The position numbers and the translations under genes are program-made. Positions 29,501 to 41,529 of a DNA stretch of 64,000 nt are shown piece after piece; positions within the stretch are counted from its first letter, which is position 1, and each line of letters opens with the position of its first letter. The notes under the pieces were generated by a model, which saw nothing but the letters and a program-made list of their open reading frames with translations, was not told where the DNA came from and searched no databases. The DNA is from Primula veris (Eukaryota; Streptophyta; Magnoliopsida; Ericales; Primulaceae): the NCBI GenBank assembly GCA_963682055.1, contig OY821748.1, positions 6,796,843 through 6,860,842 on the forward strand. Reading direction: 5' to 3'.

Positions 29501-31093
29501 GTAAGTATATTTTTACAAGATTCTTTTTATTATACCCTCCCAAAAAGGTTATTTTCTTGTTTTTTTTTAACTAATTTTATAAATTGTATCTCAGTACATT
29601 TTAAATAAATAATAATATTTCAAAAATAACTAATAATATTTATTTAATGTTATGATTTTATTTTTTAATATTTATAAAAAATCCTAATAGTTTAAAAATG
29701 TTGAAAGTAAATTGTCATTTTGGAATTTATGTTTTTAAAAACAAAATTAATATTTAGCATAGGATGGGCTATTGTTGATGTTACAAGGGGACCACTTGGA
29801 AAGTTGGATATATATTTATTGTGCATTTTTTTGTGTCCTCAAAAAATACCTTCCCTACAAATTAGCCCACTTTTGTCCCTTTCTTCCTAAATGCTCGTTT
29901 CCCTTCATTTTTCTTTTCTTTTCAAGTCAGATGTATTAATCCAAAAGATCCCATCATTTGAAGTATTATCATTTTTGTTTATTAGAAAAGCGTAATAGAC
30001 CGGAAGTTTTATGATTTGTTCCAATACCATTATTTAGAATAAATTTGAAATGCTATCATTTGTTTATAAGAATCAATGTTTTAAAACGCTAAATCATCAC
30101 TGAAACGTTTTCAGAATAGCTTTACCGAAGCGTAAGTTTCGACGCTAAAAACGTAAGCTTTACTAATAAAAACATAAATATATTTATATATATATATATG
30201 TTTGATAACTATGAAATACATGAAAATAATTGATCCAAAACATTATAAATACATATCAAGTTGCTCTTACTTTTATATCAATTTATGAGACTTTATATAT
30301 ATATATATATATTTTTTTTTTTATAGAATATATGTAATTTTCTTAGATAAAGCTTATGCTTTTTGAATTTTAAAGTGTGTTTTTTAAGTATTGATGCGTT
30401 AAAACACTGCTTTTTAAGCTTTAGGGTTTAGGCTAAAGTTGAACAATTTATTTGTTAGATTTTGAGTTTTTCGAGTATCATCGCTTTTGATACGAGATTT
30501 TTTAATGCATATAAGAAACCTAATAGTTTAGAAGCTTTATGATTTGTTCCAATTGATCTTATACCACTTCAAAATACTGGGAGTTCACCTTTTAATAATA
30601 TTTTTGTTCACATGTCATTATTTTCATAAAAATTTTAAGTGTAGCCCACCTTATAAGTGATAAAAAAAGATACTATTTTAATAATTTTTTGGTATTTTTT
30701 TTAACTTAATAATTCAAACAAACACTAAAAAAAACAGCTTTTAAGTTATTTTTTTACACTTATATCCTTCTCGTATATATTATAATATCTTTTTTTAAGT
30801 TTAAAAACAAATTTAACCTCTTTTTTACCATTTAATATATTTTCCGTATAGATTATAAGTTATTTTTTAATCTTAAAAGACATATTTTAAGCTCTTTTTT
30901 ATTAGGACAGACTGAAACTTAAAAAAGTTTCGGCTCATGACCTCCATTTAAAAAATACCGTAAAATGTGACTTATGACTAATATTATCAATAATATTTAA
31001 TTGTAATTTGGTATCAGCTTGATAAATATATAACTTCTCCGATTCTATTTTGGTCCATATCACTCTAGAATTACACACATTACCATCACTACC
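29501..31093. other. Intergenic; contains a dispersed repeat at about 30066-30470
   Basis: No gene is seen. The 30066-30470 segment (AAACGCTAAATCATC, CGAAGCGTAAGTTTCGACGC, TAAAAACGTAAGCTTTACTA, later TATTGATGCGTTAAAAC) is related to 39008-39535 (AAATCGCCAAATCG, CGAAGTGCAAGTACCGACAC, AAAAACATAATCTTTACTAA, TATTGACGTGCAAAAAG). They are therefore two diverged copies of one repeat family. Confidence 0.45.
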
Positions 31094-31275
31094 TACTACA
31101 AAAAAAATGCACAAATATATATGGGAATTGTGACGGGTTTTTTTATGACGAACCTATTAGCTACGAGTTTTATGACGGGTTTGTGACAGAAAAGTGAATT
31201 TGTGACAGATTTGCGACATAAAAATTATTTTGTGACAGGATTTGACTCTCACAAAATCAATATTATTTTGTAGTG
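31094..31275 (+). mobile_element. CACTA-type MITE with 3-bp target duplication
   Basis: The left end is TACTACAAAAAAAATGC. The right end on the opposite strand is CACTACAAAATAATATTG. The flanks are ACC at 31091-31093 and ACC at 31276-31278, the 3-bp duplication expected for CACTA. The interior has repeated GTGACAGATTTG / ATGACGGGTTTG phrases. Length is 182 bp, with no coding capacity. Confidence 0.7.
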
Positions 31276-31737
31276 ACCGGAGCTCCACCACCACCTGTCA
31301 CCTGTCTCTATCTATATATATATACACATATGTATACGAGTATGTATATATATATATATATATATATATAAACACCTCTTTTCTGTCTCTCTCTTTAGGG
31401 CTAGAGTCTGGTTTTGTGAATTGAGAAACTTGTATTTTCAAAACAGTCCCTGGTTATTTTCAATACAGTCCATGTTTCTTTTCTCAAAACAGTCCTAAAA
31501 GTGCAGATTGAGATTGAAAGTCATATTATTCTACCTCTCCTTTTTTAAAATGTTACTTTGACTACCTGACTAATGTAAAACACATGCACAATTTATATAA
31601 CTTTTATGCACATGGCTTGCTCAACTTATTTATTCTGTACATTCCATTCCCTTTCTGTAAATACAAAAACTAACTAACCAGAAAATATTTGCCTGCGAAT
31701 TACAGTAATAGCTCTCATCTGAAGTCAATTTTTTTTT
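31276..31737. other. Intergenic with (TA)n tract
   Basis: A (TA)n run lies at about 31345-31370 inside a TCTATCTATATATATA region. It is followed by CAATACAGTCC / CAAAACAGTCC phrases. No gene is seen. Confidence 0.4.
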
Positions 31738-32015
31738 ATTAAATTATTAAAAATGTTGTATTAGATTGTCAAAAATGTTGTATTAGATTGTCAAAAAAAT
31801 TGAATTAGATTGTCAAGAAAATTGTAATAAATTTTCAAAAAAATTATATTAGATTTTCAAAAAAACGTATTAGATTGTCAAAAATGTTGTATTAGATTGT
31901 CAAAAATTTGTATTAAATTGTCAAATTTTTTGTATTAGATTGTCAAGTTTTTGACATTAGATTGTCAAAATTGTTGTATTAGATTGTTAAAAAAATGCAT
32001 TAGATTGTCAAAAAA
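31738..32015. repeat. Minisatellite, unit about 22 bp
   Basis: About 12 units of TATTAGATTGTCAAAAATGT type (variants GAATTAGATTGTCAAGAAAA and CATTAGATTGTCAAAAAAA) run head to tail. They are followed by long T-runs and a GCCGG-rich patch (32140-32200, TCAACGCCGGTAAACGCCGG). Confidence 0.8.
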
Positions 32016-32739
32016 AACTGTTTTGATATTTTTTGGATTTTTTTTTTTTAAATTTTGTAATTTTTTTTTTAATTTTCTGATTTTTTATTTTTTTTGGGTT
32101 TTTCAAAAAAAAATTCTTTTATTTTTATTTTTGGTCAACGCCGGTAAACGCCGGCCACAGTCAACACCAGCATCCTACGATCAACGCCGGAGTCCGGTCA
32201 ATGGTTTTAGTCTTAGTCAAACTTTTGTTAGCCTAAATATGTTGGAGTTATATGTATTAGCAAGTGATACTAATTTGTAATAATTAGTTTGAAAGTAATA
32301 ATAACCGTTAAATAAATAGTCTCAAAAGATACGGATCTTAAATTCACTCTTATTGTAAAGTTATTATTATAAAGTGTACGAGTGAATGATATTGTATTAA
32401 ACTCTAACAATGACTACTTTTGAAATTTTGATAAGTTTGGTTTAATTATAAAAGTTGCCCTGCTACTTTAAAAGTTAAAATATTTAATCCATATTACTTG
32501 AATTAATTGTTTAAGTATGTTAGAAAAAATAATAGACAATAAAGTATAACTTTAATACTAGATTGATTAAAATACATACAATTTGATGCATACAACCTTA
32601 GAAAGTTAAAATTATTGGTAAACTTTTGTATACACTTACTTAAAGTGAAATACACATAAATTGTCTGGGACTTTTTACTTTGGGTCGTTGTCTAGTGTTT
32701 TTTTGGACTATAATCTGTTTTCTAAATGACAATAAATTA
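32016..32739. other. Intergenic, nothing recognised
   Basis: Poly-T tracts and AT-rich sequence between the two minisatellites. The GCCGG patch near 32140-32200 has unusually high GC for the region. Confidence 0.35.
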
Positions 32740-33036
32740 TTTTGAACTATACAAACTATTCACAAACGATCATAGACGGTTTCAAATAACCATAGACTGT
32801 CTTTAAATGACCATAGTTTTTTTTAATGAAAATATACTGTTTACAAATGACCATAGACTTTTCTTAAATGCCCATGAACAATTTTCAAATAACCAAATAC
32901 TGTTTTCAATTGACTATAGACTGTTTTAAAATGATGATAGTATATTTTCAAATGATCAAAGACGTCTTAAAAATGATCATATGATGTTTTTAAACGACAG
33001 TTGAATGTTTTCGAATGACCATATACTGTTTTCGAA
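32740..33036. repeat. Minisatellite (left part), unit about 22 bp
   Basis: Roughly a dozen degenerate units of AAATGACCATAGACTGTTTTC type occur. The array is interrupted by the element at 33037-34112 and resumes at 34113-34190. Confidence 0.75.
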
Positions 33037-34112
33037 GGGGTAATATCACTTTACTGTTCTGAGTTTTGAGTCATATTTACTTCAGTGACCTGACTTTCAA
33101 AAATGCTAAATTGGTGACTCAGGTTTCACATATACTTTGATTTAATGACCTCATTAACTTCACAAGTTTTAAACAATTGCAATACAGCCCACTTAGTTTA
33201 AAAATTAATAAAATAGACACCGATTTGTTGAAAATGATAAAATTAACTCTTTAATTTTACAATTTTTGTAAACACACAAGTTTTCCAATAAGCAAACTTT
33301 TCTTTATAATAAATACAATTTTAGACATAATTTTTGAAAAAAAAAACGACTTTGAATACAATTTTTCCAACAAAATAAACACTACATTTAAATTTTTTTC
33401 TTTTCAGAAAGTTTTTAATCCCTAAAAAAATTGTTTTCATCCGTAAAAATTACACTACATCCGTAAATAATTTTTGGTAATTAAATTTTTTTTTACTGAT
33501 TAATATTAAAGAAAATTACACTGCGCGTATCTTGATTACTTGATAGTCTCGTAAAAGTGTCAATTTATTTTTTTGTGAACCTTTTTGTTACAAAAAAATA
33601 GTATAAGTCTATGCTGAAGTCATGGGAACGTAAAATTTTATTTGCTATAACTTCGTGCAATTTTCTTTAATAATTTTATGTAATTTACCAGACAATTTTT
33701 AATATTAATCCGTACACTTTTATTTAATTATCAAAAAATATTTACGGATGTAGTGTAATTTTTACTGGTTAAAATAATTTTTTTTATAGATTAAAACCTT
33801 TCTGAAAAGAACAAAAAATATGTCTAAAATTGTATTTATTATAAAAAAAAGTTTGCTTATTGGAAAATGTGTGTTTTTACAAAAATTGTAAAATTAAAGA
33901 GTTAATTTTGTCATTTTCAACAAATTGGTGTCTATTTTATTAATTTTTAAACTAAGTGGCCTGTATTGTAATTATTTAAAACTTATGAAGTTAAGGAGGT
34001 CACTAAATCAAAGTATATGTGAAACCTGGGTCACCAATTCTACATTTTTTGAAAGTCAGGATACTGAAATAAATATGACTCAAAACTCATGGCAATAAAG
34101 TGATATTACCCC
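33037..34112. mobile_element. 1,076-bp foldback element with long TIRs and 9-bp target duplication (Mutator-like)
   Basis: It starts GGGGTAATATCACTTTACTG and ends, on the opposite strand, GGGGTAATATCACTTTATTG. GTTTTCGAA occurs directly before (33028-33036) and directly after (34113-34121), a perfect 9-bp target duplication. The inverted arms can be followed for about 450-480 bp. Matching pairs include GCAAACTTTTCTTTATAATA with the complement of TATTATAAAAAAAAGTTTGC, and TTACACTACATCCGTAAATA with the complement of TATTTACGGATGTAGTGTAA. Only about 200 bp of loop is left. It has no coding capacity, so it is a non-autonomous element. The 9-bp duplication and long TIRs point to the Mutator superfamily. 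Confidence 0.8.
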
Positions 34113-34190
34113 GTTTTCGAATGGTCATAATTAGCTTTGTTTAGATAACCATAAACTGTTTCTAGAAATCGTTTAACTGACTGTGACTCC
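34113..34190. repeat. Minisatellite (right part)
   Basis: The approximately 22-bp units seen before 33037 continue here (GTTTTCGAATGGTCATAATT, AGATAACCATAAACTGTTTC), showing that one array was split by the foldback insertion. Confidence 0.6.
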
Positions 34191-36541
34191 TTACTGTAGG
34201 GTCATTGTTTGGTATATTTATATCATTTGACTATTTTAGAATATTTTTAATAAACTTTTAGCATTTTTGGAATTTTGTGATAATTAAGTTTTTGTGGCTT
34301 TTATTTATTAAGGTTTTTTTTAGTTATTGGATTATTATTGGGATTTTTTTTTTTTTTTTTTTTTTGTATTTTTAAACTTTTTACCCATTCTTTGGGGGGG
34401 TTTCTGAAATTTTGGCCCTTTCATCTATTTCAGCTTTTAAATTTGTTCTGATTTCTTAAATATTTATAGTTTATTCATAATTTTTTATTTTTTCTTTCTA
34501 TTGATTTGATTTTTCAAAGTTAATTAGGTTTAATCGATCTAAAACTTATATATGCAGTAAGTTTTAGAGATCAGCCAAAGGGTTAATATAATTGGTACTG
34601 GATCAAAATTCACTTTAAACTCAAATGCACCTTCCTGATAGTACGATACCTATCAAATGGCGCCGTTCTATCATTGGGTCACAAATCATAATGAAATGAC
34701 CAATTTAGTCAAACAATTTGGTCTGTTTCAAAAAAATCAAACAATTTGGCCAGCATGGCCTAACTCTTAAATAAAAGTTATTAATTTTCGGCCACCATTT
34801 GACCCGTATTAATTGTTACAACTTTTTTCTTATATGTTTGCAAAAATATCTTGTAATATGCTCAGCATGATTTGGTTTTTTATATAAAAAAAATATTATT
34901 GGTTAAAGTTTATCCTATGAAGATTCCGTGACATTAAATTGCAAGCTGTATAAAATAAACTAAACAGTAAAGTTATTGTTTAAACTTTAATACATACTTT
35001 CCGACTTGGTTATGAAATACCCGAAATTGTTGTTTAAGATTTGTTATCTCACTGAACATCGAAGTTAAAAACAATAAGTAGCTTCATTGAACATATGTAC
35101 CTGATTTTAAAATAGATTTTAATCATGAATTATTGATAATTTAATATCAAAATATGAACTAAAGGTTTCCAATAAAATACTTAAAATATCTAGAATGCCA
35201 CTCATTTTCATCTTACACCTTTGCCTCTAAGTATGGAACCAAGTGGCAAGCCCCCAGTCAGTTTTTCATAACTATGGCTAGAATATAATGGAGACCTCAC
35301 CCAGCAACGGAACTAACATTTAAAAATGTATATTTTTTTAGCAAAATACATAGAATTTTTTTGAGTTTTCTTAAAATAGGATGTTTTAGCCAATTTTAAC
35401 TCGTAGGTAGTTCCTTCCTTGACTTCACCTGTAAAATTCACTGTGTATCCTGACCCTGCTATATTTGGGAGTGGAAAAAAAAATCGGATCACTACATAAA
35501 TTTTCATTTTTCAAATGTTTATTTTTGATTGAAAAAACAAAATTGAAAGAAGTAAAGAGTTTATTTATTCATGGTTAGTTTTACAGTTAGACTAACATAA
35601 CTAGCTACAACGACAAAAACAAAAAAAAATCCATTAGTAAAAATAAATGAAAAATAATAATAAATAATAGAGTCCAAACAATGATAAATTTGGAAAGGCT
35701 TTTTGATTATATTATTTTAGTATTTATTTTATTCACACATTCAGCAAATAAAAGTAGTATAATAAAATAAATAATACATTATAATTATAACTATTTCTCC
35801 GGTGATGATGCCTATTTATCGTTCTTAACATTTTCTTATAATAACAAAGTTATAATTTAAGTATATTGTTCATTTTACTTTTCTCTTATTTCTAAAACTA
35901 CAAATGTATGATGTATGAGACTCAACATATATGATCCCGATATAGTAAGTAATCTTATAAAGAGTAAAAGATTGATTATAATGTATTATATTCATCTATT
36001 GAAATTACAATATTAATATATTAACTGTTGCATAATTTTTTATTATAAAAATAAGATTTTAAATTAAAAAAAATAACAATTAATAGAACTGTTGGAATCA
36101 CTAATTCATGTAACTCATAAAGAACTTCCTAACATTTTGTTGTTGAGAAATCGGGGGATGATTCGGATCATGAGTTTTGAACCCTATCCCAAAAAAGCTT
36201 CGTTCGCAATGAAACCATTTTTTTTTGGGACAGGACAACTTCGGGAGAAATCTTTCTCGGGTCCGGAGTGCTATCGGGTCGGGATTTTCAACGGTTTTTT
36301 GCGGCATTTCTTCAAACACTTGTACAAATGAGGGCCATCAAACTTTTATTAGGCTCATGGACTAAATAAATATAGGCATCTATATAGTAGAATTTATATC
36401 TACAAAAATGTGTAATTCATGCCAAAAGATTACAATGGCGTGGGTCACCCATTCAAGTGGTAAACTTGGAAACAAACAAGCACATATAGGTTTACCAAAA
36501 TAAAGAAATAAAGAGCCCTTAATCATTGATTAATGAATGCA

Positions 36542-36544
<3 letters not shown>
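34191..36544. other. Intergenic, AT-rich; one GC-richer patch
   Basis: No gene is supported. A T-run of about 22 lies near 34345. The 36130-36335 stretch is GC-richer than its surroundings and open in both strands, but gives no recognisable protein. Confidence 0.4.

Positions 36545-36603
<59 letters not shown>
36545..36603. repeat. (TA)n microsatellite
   Basis: About 29 uninterrupted TA units, roughly 390 bp upstream of the CCD4 start codon. Confidence 0.9.
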
Positions 36604-36605
<2 letters not shown>

Positions 36606-36994
36606 TATTATTAATATAACTCAATACAAGCAATTTGTGGCTGCCCAATTTTGCTCAAATTTTTCAAAAATATATTCACTCTAATATTGTAATTACTATT
36701 AAATGATATCACTCAATTTAAATACATAAATAACTTAAAAAATGTTATTTTCCACGCATTTACATTTCAAACAAAATCGTTGTGTATTTTTTATAAGAGT
36801 AAAACATTATGTTACTCTTTATATACGATTATTAATTAATTATATTTAATCATTCGATATTTAAATTTTAAAAAAAATATTAATTTTATTTGTCGGGATC
36901 ATATCTATGTCACTGTGTATCGCATAGGCAACGCGTGCAATGATTAATAATGTAAATTATAAGCAGGGTTCTCTCTCACGCACACACACAAACC

Positions 36995-38728
36995 ATGTCT
37001 ATCTGTTCTTCTTCCAATATCCACGTGATTCATGTCACCAAAAGACACAAACTGATATCAAGTGAGTTAGATGATCAGTCATCGAAACATGATAAAATAC
37101 CATGGCCTAAAACAATACCATCTTCTAAAACGATTGTAAATAATATTAAGGGTGTAATTCCACTACTTTCCTCTCATTTCCCTCCCATCACAAGTGTCGT
37201 GTCATCGTTTTTGGACTCTTTTAGTTCTAAGTTCATGATCAACCCGCGATATCCTCCCTTTGTTGACCCCAAAATCGTGCTACAAGGGAATTTTTCCCCG
37301 GTAGAGGAGACACCTCCAACTGAATGCTTTGTCGTGGAGGGAAAACTTCCGCTCTCTCTAAACGGAGTATATATACGAAATGGGCCTAACCCTCAATATT
37401 ATCCTCGTGGACCTCACCACCTATTTGAAGGTGATGGGATGCTACATTCGGTCAAATTATGTAATGGTCGTGCTATTTTTTGTAATCGGTATGTCAAGAC
37501 ATATAAATACAAGCTTGAGTATGAAGCTGGTGCTCCCATGATAGTGAGTATCATGTCTGGCTTTCACGGTCTGGCTGATCTTGGCCGCTTTATAGGGTGT
37601 ATTAGGGACAACATAATAGGGAAAATGCGCGTCGATGGAGGATTTGGTACATCTAATACTAGCGTAGCCTCATTTTATGGTAGGGTTTTCACGATGATGG
37701 AGTCTGACCTTCCTTATGAAATAGAATTAACTGAAAATGGTGATATTGTCACGAAGGGAAGATATGACTTCAATAAAAGTGCACCTTTTAATATGTGCGC
37801 ACATCCAAAAATAGACGTTGAAAGTGGTGAGTTATTTTCTTTTCAATGTTTCCCTATATTTCCTTATTTGAGTTTATTTTGCTTCGATGATTCGGGTTCC
37901 ATGCAAAAGCACATACCGATGTTGTGTTTGAAGCATCCGATTTATGTCCACGACTTCGCTATCACCAAAAAATACCTTGTATTTCAAGATATCCAGATTG
38001 AGATGGATTCACTTAATTTGCTGTGTTGTAAGGGTATGCCTGTAACGTATAGACCAACAAAAGTACCTCGTCTTGGTGTGATCTCACGACACGCAACAAC
38101 CGATTCAGATATGAGATGGTTCAAAACACCCGGATTTAATGCTTTCCATATCCTTAATGCATGGGAAGATGATGATGATGACACTATCACTATCATTGCA
38201 CCAAATTTGCTATTACCTGATAAATTATTTGAAAAATTGGATGAGTGCCATTTCTCTTTAGAAAAACTGAAAGTTAACTTAAAAACCGGAATGGTTTCTA
38301 GAATTTTGCTTTCAGACAAGAGTCTGGAATTGGGATCCATTAACCCTGCATACCAAGGAAAAAAGAACAGATTCGTTTATATGGGTATTAGTGAAGGTAT
38401 ACCTAAAATGTCGGGGGTAGTAAAGATTGATTTGGAATTAGGTCGTGAAGTGGCTAGTCGAAGCTATGGACCAGATATATTTGGTGGAGAAGTGTTATTT
38501 GTTGCTAGGAGAGACGACAAATGTGTAAAGTGTTGCGATGAAGATGACGGCTATTTATTAACCTACATTCATGATGAGAAAAATATTGAGTCGAATTTTG
38601 TGCTGATGGATGCGAAATCGGAAAATTTAGACATTTTGGTCACTATAAGGTTGCCATCAAGAGTACCTTACGGCTTTCATGGACTCTTTGTTCGTGATTG
38701 TAAAGGGAATGGAGTTGTTACGATATAG
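36995..38728 (+). CDS. CCD4: Carotenoid cleavage dioxygenase 4 (CCD4), intronless
   Basis: A single 577-aa open frame from ATG at 36995 to TAG. It aligns along its length with plant CCD4, a plastid non-heme iron enzyme that cleaves carotenoids to apocarotenoids and lowers carotenoid content in petals, fruits and seeds. The start is preceded by a CT/CA-rich leader. Residues 1-80 are Ser/Lys-rich and fit a plastid transit peptide. The body begins at NPRYPPFVDP. YIRNGPNPQYYPRGPHHLFE (127-145, plus GDGMLH) is the family signature. The four iron-binding histidines are in place: H270 (CAHPKID), H319 (VHDFAITKKY), H385 (GFNAFHILNAWE) and H562 (YGFHGLFV). YGPDIFGGEVLFVARR corresponds to the conserved late block. 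Conserved second-shell glutamates appear present near E236 and E499. An acidic run (EDDDDD, 391-396) extends a normally acidic loop. Length and ends are full for the family. Nothing suggests inactivation. Confidence 0.94.
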   Translation: MSICSSSNIHVIHVTKRHKLISSELDDQSSKHDKIPWPKTIPSSKTIVNNIKGVIPLLSSHFPPITSVVSSFLDSFSSKFMINPRYPPFVDPKIVLQGNFSPVEETPPTECFVVEGKLPLSLNGVYIRNGPNPQYYPRGPHHLFEGDGMLHSVKLCNGRAIFCNRYVKTYKYKLEYEAGAPMIVSIMSGFHGLADLGRFIGCIRDNIIGKMRVDGGFGTSNTSVASFYGRVFTMMESDLPYEIELTENGDIVTKGRYDFNKSAPFNMCAHPKIDVESGELFSFQCFPIFPYLSLFCFDDSGSMQKHIPMLCLKHPIYVHDFAITKKYLVFQDIQIEMDSLNLLCCKGMPVTYRPTKVPRLGVISRHATTDSDMRWFKTPGFNAFHILNAWEDDDDDTITIIAPNLLLPDKLFEKLDECHFSLEKLKVNLKTGMVSRILLSDKSLELGSINPAYQGKKNRFVYMGISEGIPKMSGVVKIDLELGREVASRSYGPDIFGGEVLFVARRDDKCVKCCDEDDGYLLTYIHDEKNIESNFVLMDAKSENLDILVTIRLPSRVPYGFHGLFVRDCKGNGVVTI

Positions 38729-41529
38729 ACCGTGGCTCTAATGAATACATATTAAAAAAACCGTAAAAGATCTTGATCGTTGGATGGAAACCCTACAGAC
38801 CAATGCAACGTTACCCGATAATAGCAATTGGAGAGATCGATCAAAAGCAATAATACTCTTGAAGATATAGAATAATAAATTACTCCTTGTTAGCTGTTTG
38901 TTTCATATGCATTATTAATGCAGACAACTACAAAAGGCTCACATCGTTATGTATTCGGTTTGTGTTCTCACATGGTCATGTTTCTATAAAATAATGGCAA
39001 TTTAGTGTTAAGACACTTAGGCAAACTAAGTTTTGGTTTAAATCGCCAAATCGTAGCTTAATTGTTTTATAATGAGTTTTAGCGAAGTGCAAGTACCGAC
39101 ACCAAAAACATAATCTTTACTAATGTTTTTTTTATATCTATTTCAATTATATATCTTTATATATGTATATTGAATATAAATGAAAATTATACTATTTCAT
39201 TGTCCTACCTGAGTATCATTCAAATAGACCTACTTTATTTTACTATTTAATAACTTATAGGAACATACTCATTTCAATTAAAAGAAATATAAACAATATC
39301 ATATTGAAAAATGGGTAATTCATTTGTTTTGAGTCGTAATTTGTAAGCATATGCATGTTGGCCCAATATTATGAGTTTTAAGCACTTTTGCGAGCTATTT
39401 AAGTACCAATGCGTGATTTTAAAGTATTGACGTGCAAAAAGCGAGTTTTTTGGGTTTTTTCATGAAACTCAACAAATTTTCTCTTGAGTTAAAGCGAGCT
39501 TTAAGGCGTCTCAACACAGATTTTTTAACAGAGGCGATACTACCCCGTGACAACGGGTTGTTACGGTAATCCCATAATTTTCAAAATTAGTTTTTTTTAA
39601 TACTATTTTTCAAAATAATTTATATATAAATTATTTTTGCTAACCACATGTGTATTTTTTTGTCAACCACTTTCAAAAGTATATATTATTACTGCAATAA
39701 TGGAATATGATTTTTTATATGATCATAATAATAATATTTAAAAAAATATTGCAAGTTAACTTTAACATACCATGTTGACACATAGACATCTTTTGAATAT
39801 CAAACTAAAAAATTAATTATAATAACAAATAGACTATAGTTTCTTAATTTTAGCTTTTTGTGCTCACCATCTTTTTTCCTTTTTACCATAGTTTCTTAAT
39901 TTTAACTTGGGGTTTGTACCTTCGTTTCTTCATATTTTTCATTTTTTTTTTATCTTTGTTCATTAATTTTTCTTTTTATACCTTGGTTTTTTTTATTTCC
40001 GATCAATTTTTAATGCTGACAGGTGACTGCACGTGGATTTTTTGTTGTGGGTTTTTATAGTTTGAAAAAGTAAGTCAAAATTCACAAAAAATAAACCAGG
40101 GTAAAAAAAAGTTGAAATCGAGAGACAAAAAAAAGGTAAACAAATGAAGAAATGGAGGTACAAAAATGTATAGAATCTGGTTTTTTCGTTCTTTATATTT
40201 AAAAAATATTATGTGCCTTTATTTTGGAAACCATAAACATTAGGTTCGGCTTCCGTACCTGTTTTTTAAAACACTGGTTTGAAATAATATTCAAATCGAA
40301 TTTGTCACACCCGAAGTGGAAACCCAAGATATATGAGATATTGTAAACATTAAATAAAACTAGTAGATTTCTCATTTAAAAGGAATTCATTTCCGAAAAT
40401 AACCTATAAAAACAAGTAAGATTGTAAGAACGTATATCTCAAGGGTTATTGTATCTTTTTTTTTTTTTAAAGAACGACGATAAATTACACAAAAAAGGTG
40501 ATACATTAAGATCACTTTCAAATAACATCATGTGTAGAACTAAAATATGTGGGAATACCGCATGGTATTTCCGTATTTGTTCCTTTACGAAGTGTTGGGT
40601 CGTCTTTGCATAATCTATGTAAATCATACCTGTGTAATTCAAACTTCTAAACTCAAAATTCAAAATTCAAAAACAACATCTGGTTACATTCTTAAAACTA
40701 CCATTTGAGCATTTCTAGTACTGTGTTAAAGTGACTTGTTTCACTATCCACGGTTACGCGATAAGGTTAAACCTCATTCTATGATCCATGTCATTACAAA
40801 ATAATGTTTGATTTAGTGAGTTTTTTTTTTTTTTTTTCAAAACAAAAGCTTATATAAATAGAGTCTCTATGGGATAAACCTCCATAGTGGTCATTATATC
40901 ATCAAAACCATATTGAAATTTGACTAAAAAAACAGTCATACAAAAGATTATTGCTAGGAGGGTGAAAAACGATATTAAAAGCTCCCCAGAAACCTCATGT
41001 TTCACTAGAACAAAGATCACCCAAGAAAACAAAAAACCTCTCCTTATACCCCCTCTACCTTGTATCTCCTAGATCAGTGTGATCTAAGGTTTTGATTCTT
41101 GAGTTTTCAGTATTCCAATTTGCAAAAAGCCCTGGTTCTTTGATGCATTCTACAACCCCCAGCAATATACACTTGAAAACTGCCTAAAGCTGCAGAAAAG
41201 GCCTAAAATTGCAGTAACAGAGAAAGTTAAAAACCTCTAAATCACCTGCATCTAATGTAAAAAGCTAATTAGTATATAAAGAGCACAAAACTTTTTTCAG
41301 ACTTTAATTTTCATCAAAAAGTTGCCTTTGATGTCCAGAAACAAAATAAAACGCAAAAGCTTCAGAAAAATATCCTCATGAGCTTTAGGTATCTGTTCTT
41401 ATCCATTATAACTTACACTTCCAAACACAACATATCTCAGGCTGATAGCCTTCCTTGAAACGTTGCTTTGGTAAAAGCTGTCAAAAGCATGTCAAAAGCA
41501 TAATTTAAATAATACACTTGAAACGTTAA
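38729..41529. other. 3' flank of CCD4 and repeat-rich intergenic DNA
   Basis: No gene is supported. 39008-39535 is the second copy of the repeat family seen at 30066-30470. T-rich low-complexity sequence lies at 39890-40000. The minus strand between 40850 and about 41400 is less AT-rich and could be a fragment of a transcript leader, but no protein is recognised. Confidence 0.35.

Noticed and set aside
40850..41032. Minus-strand hydrophobic open frame and upstream leader-like sequence to about 41400
   Set aside because: It looks a little like a transcript leader and membrane segment, but no domain or consistent exon chain could be built.
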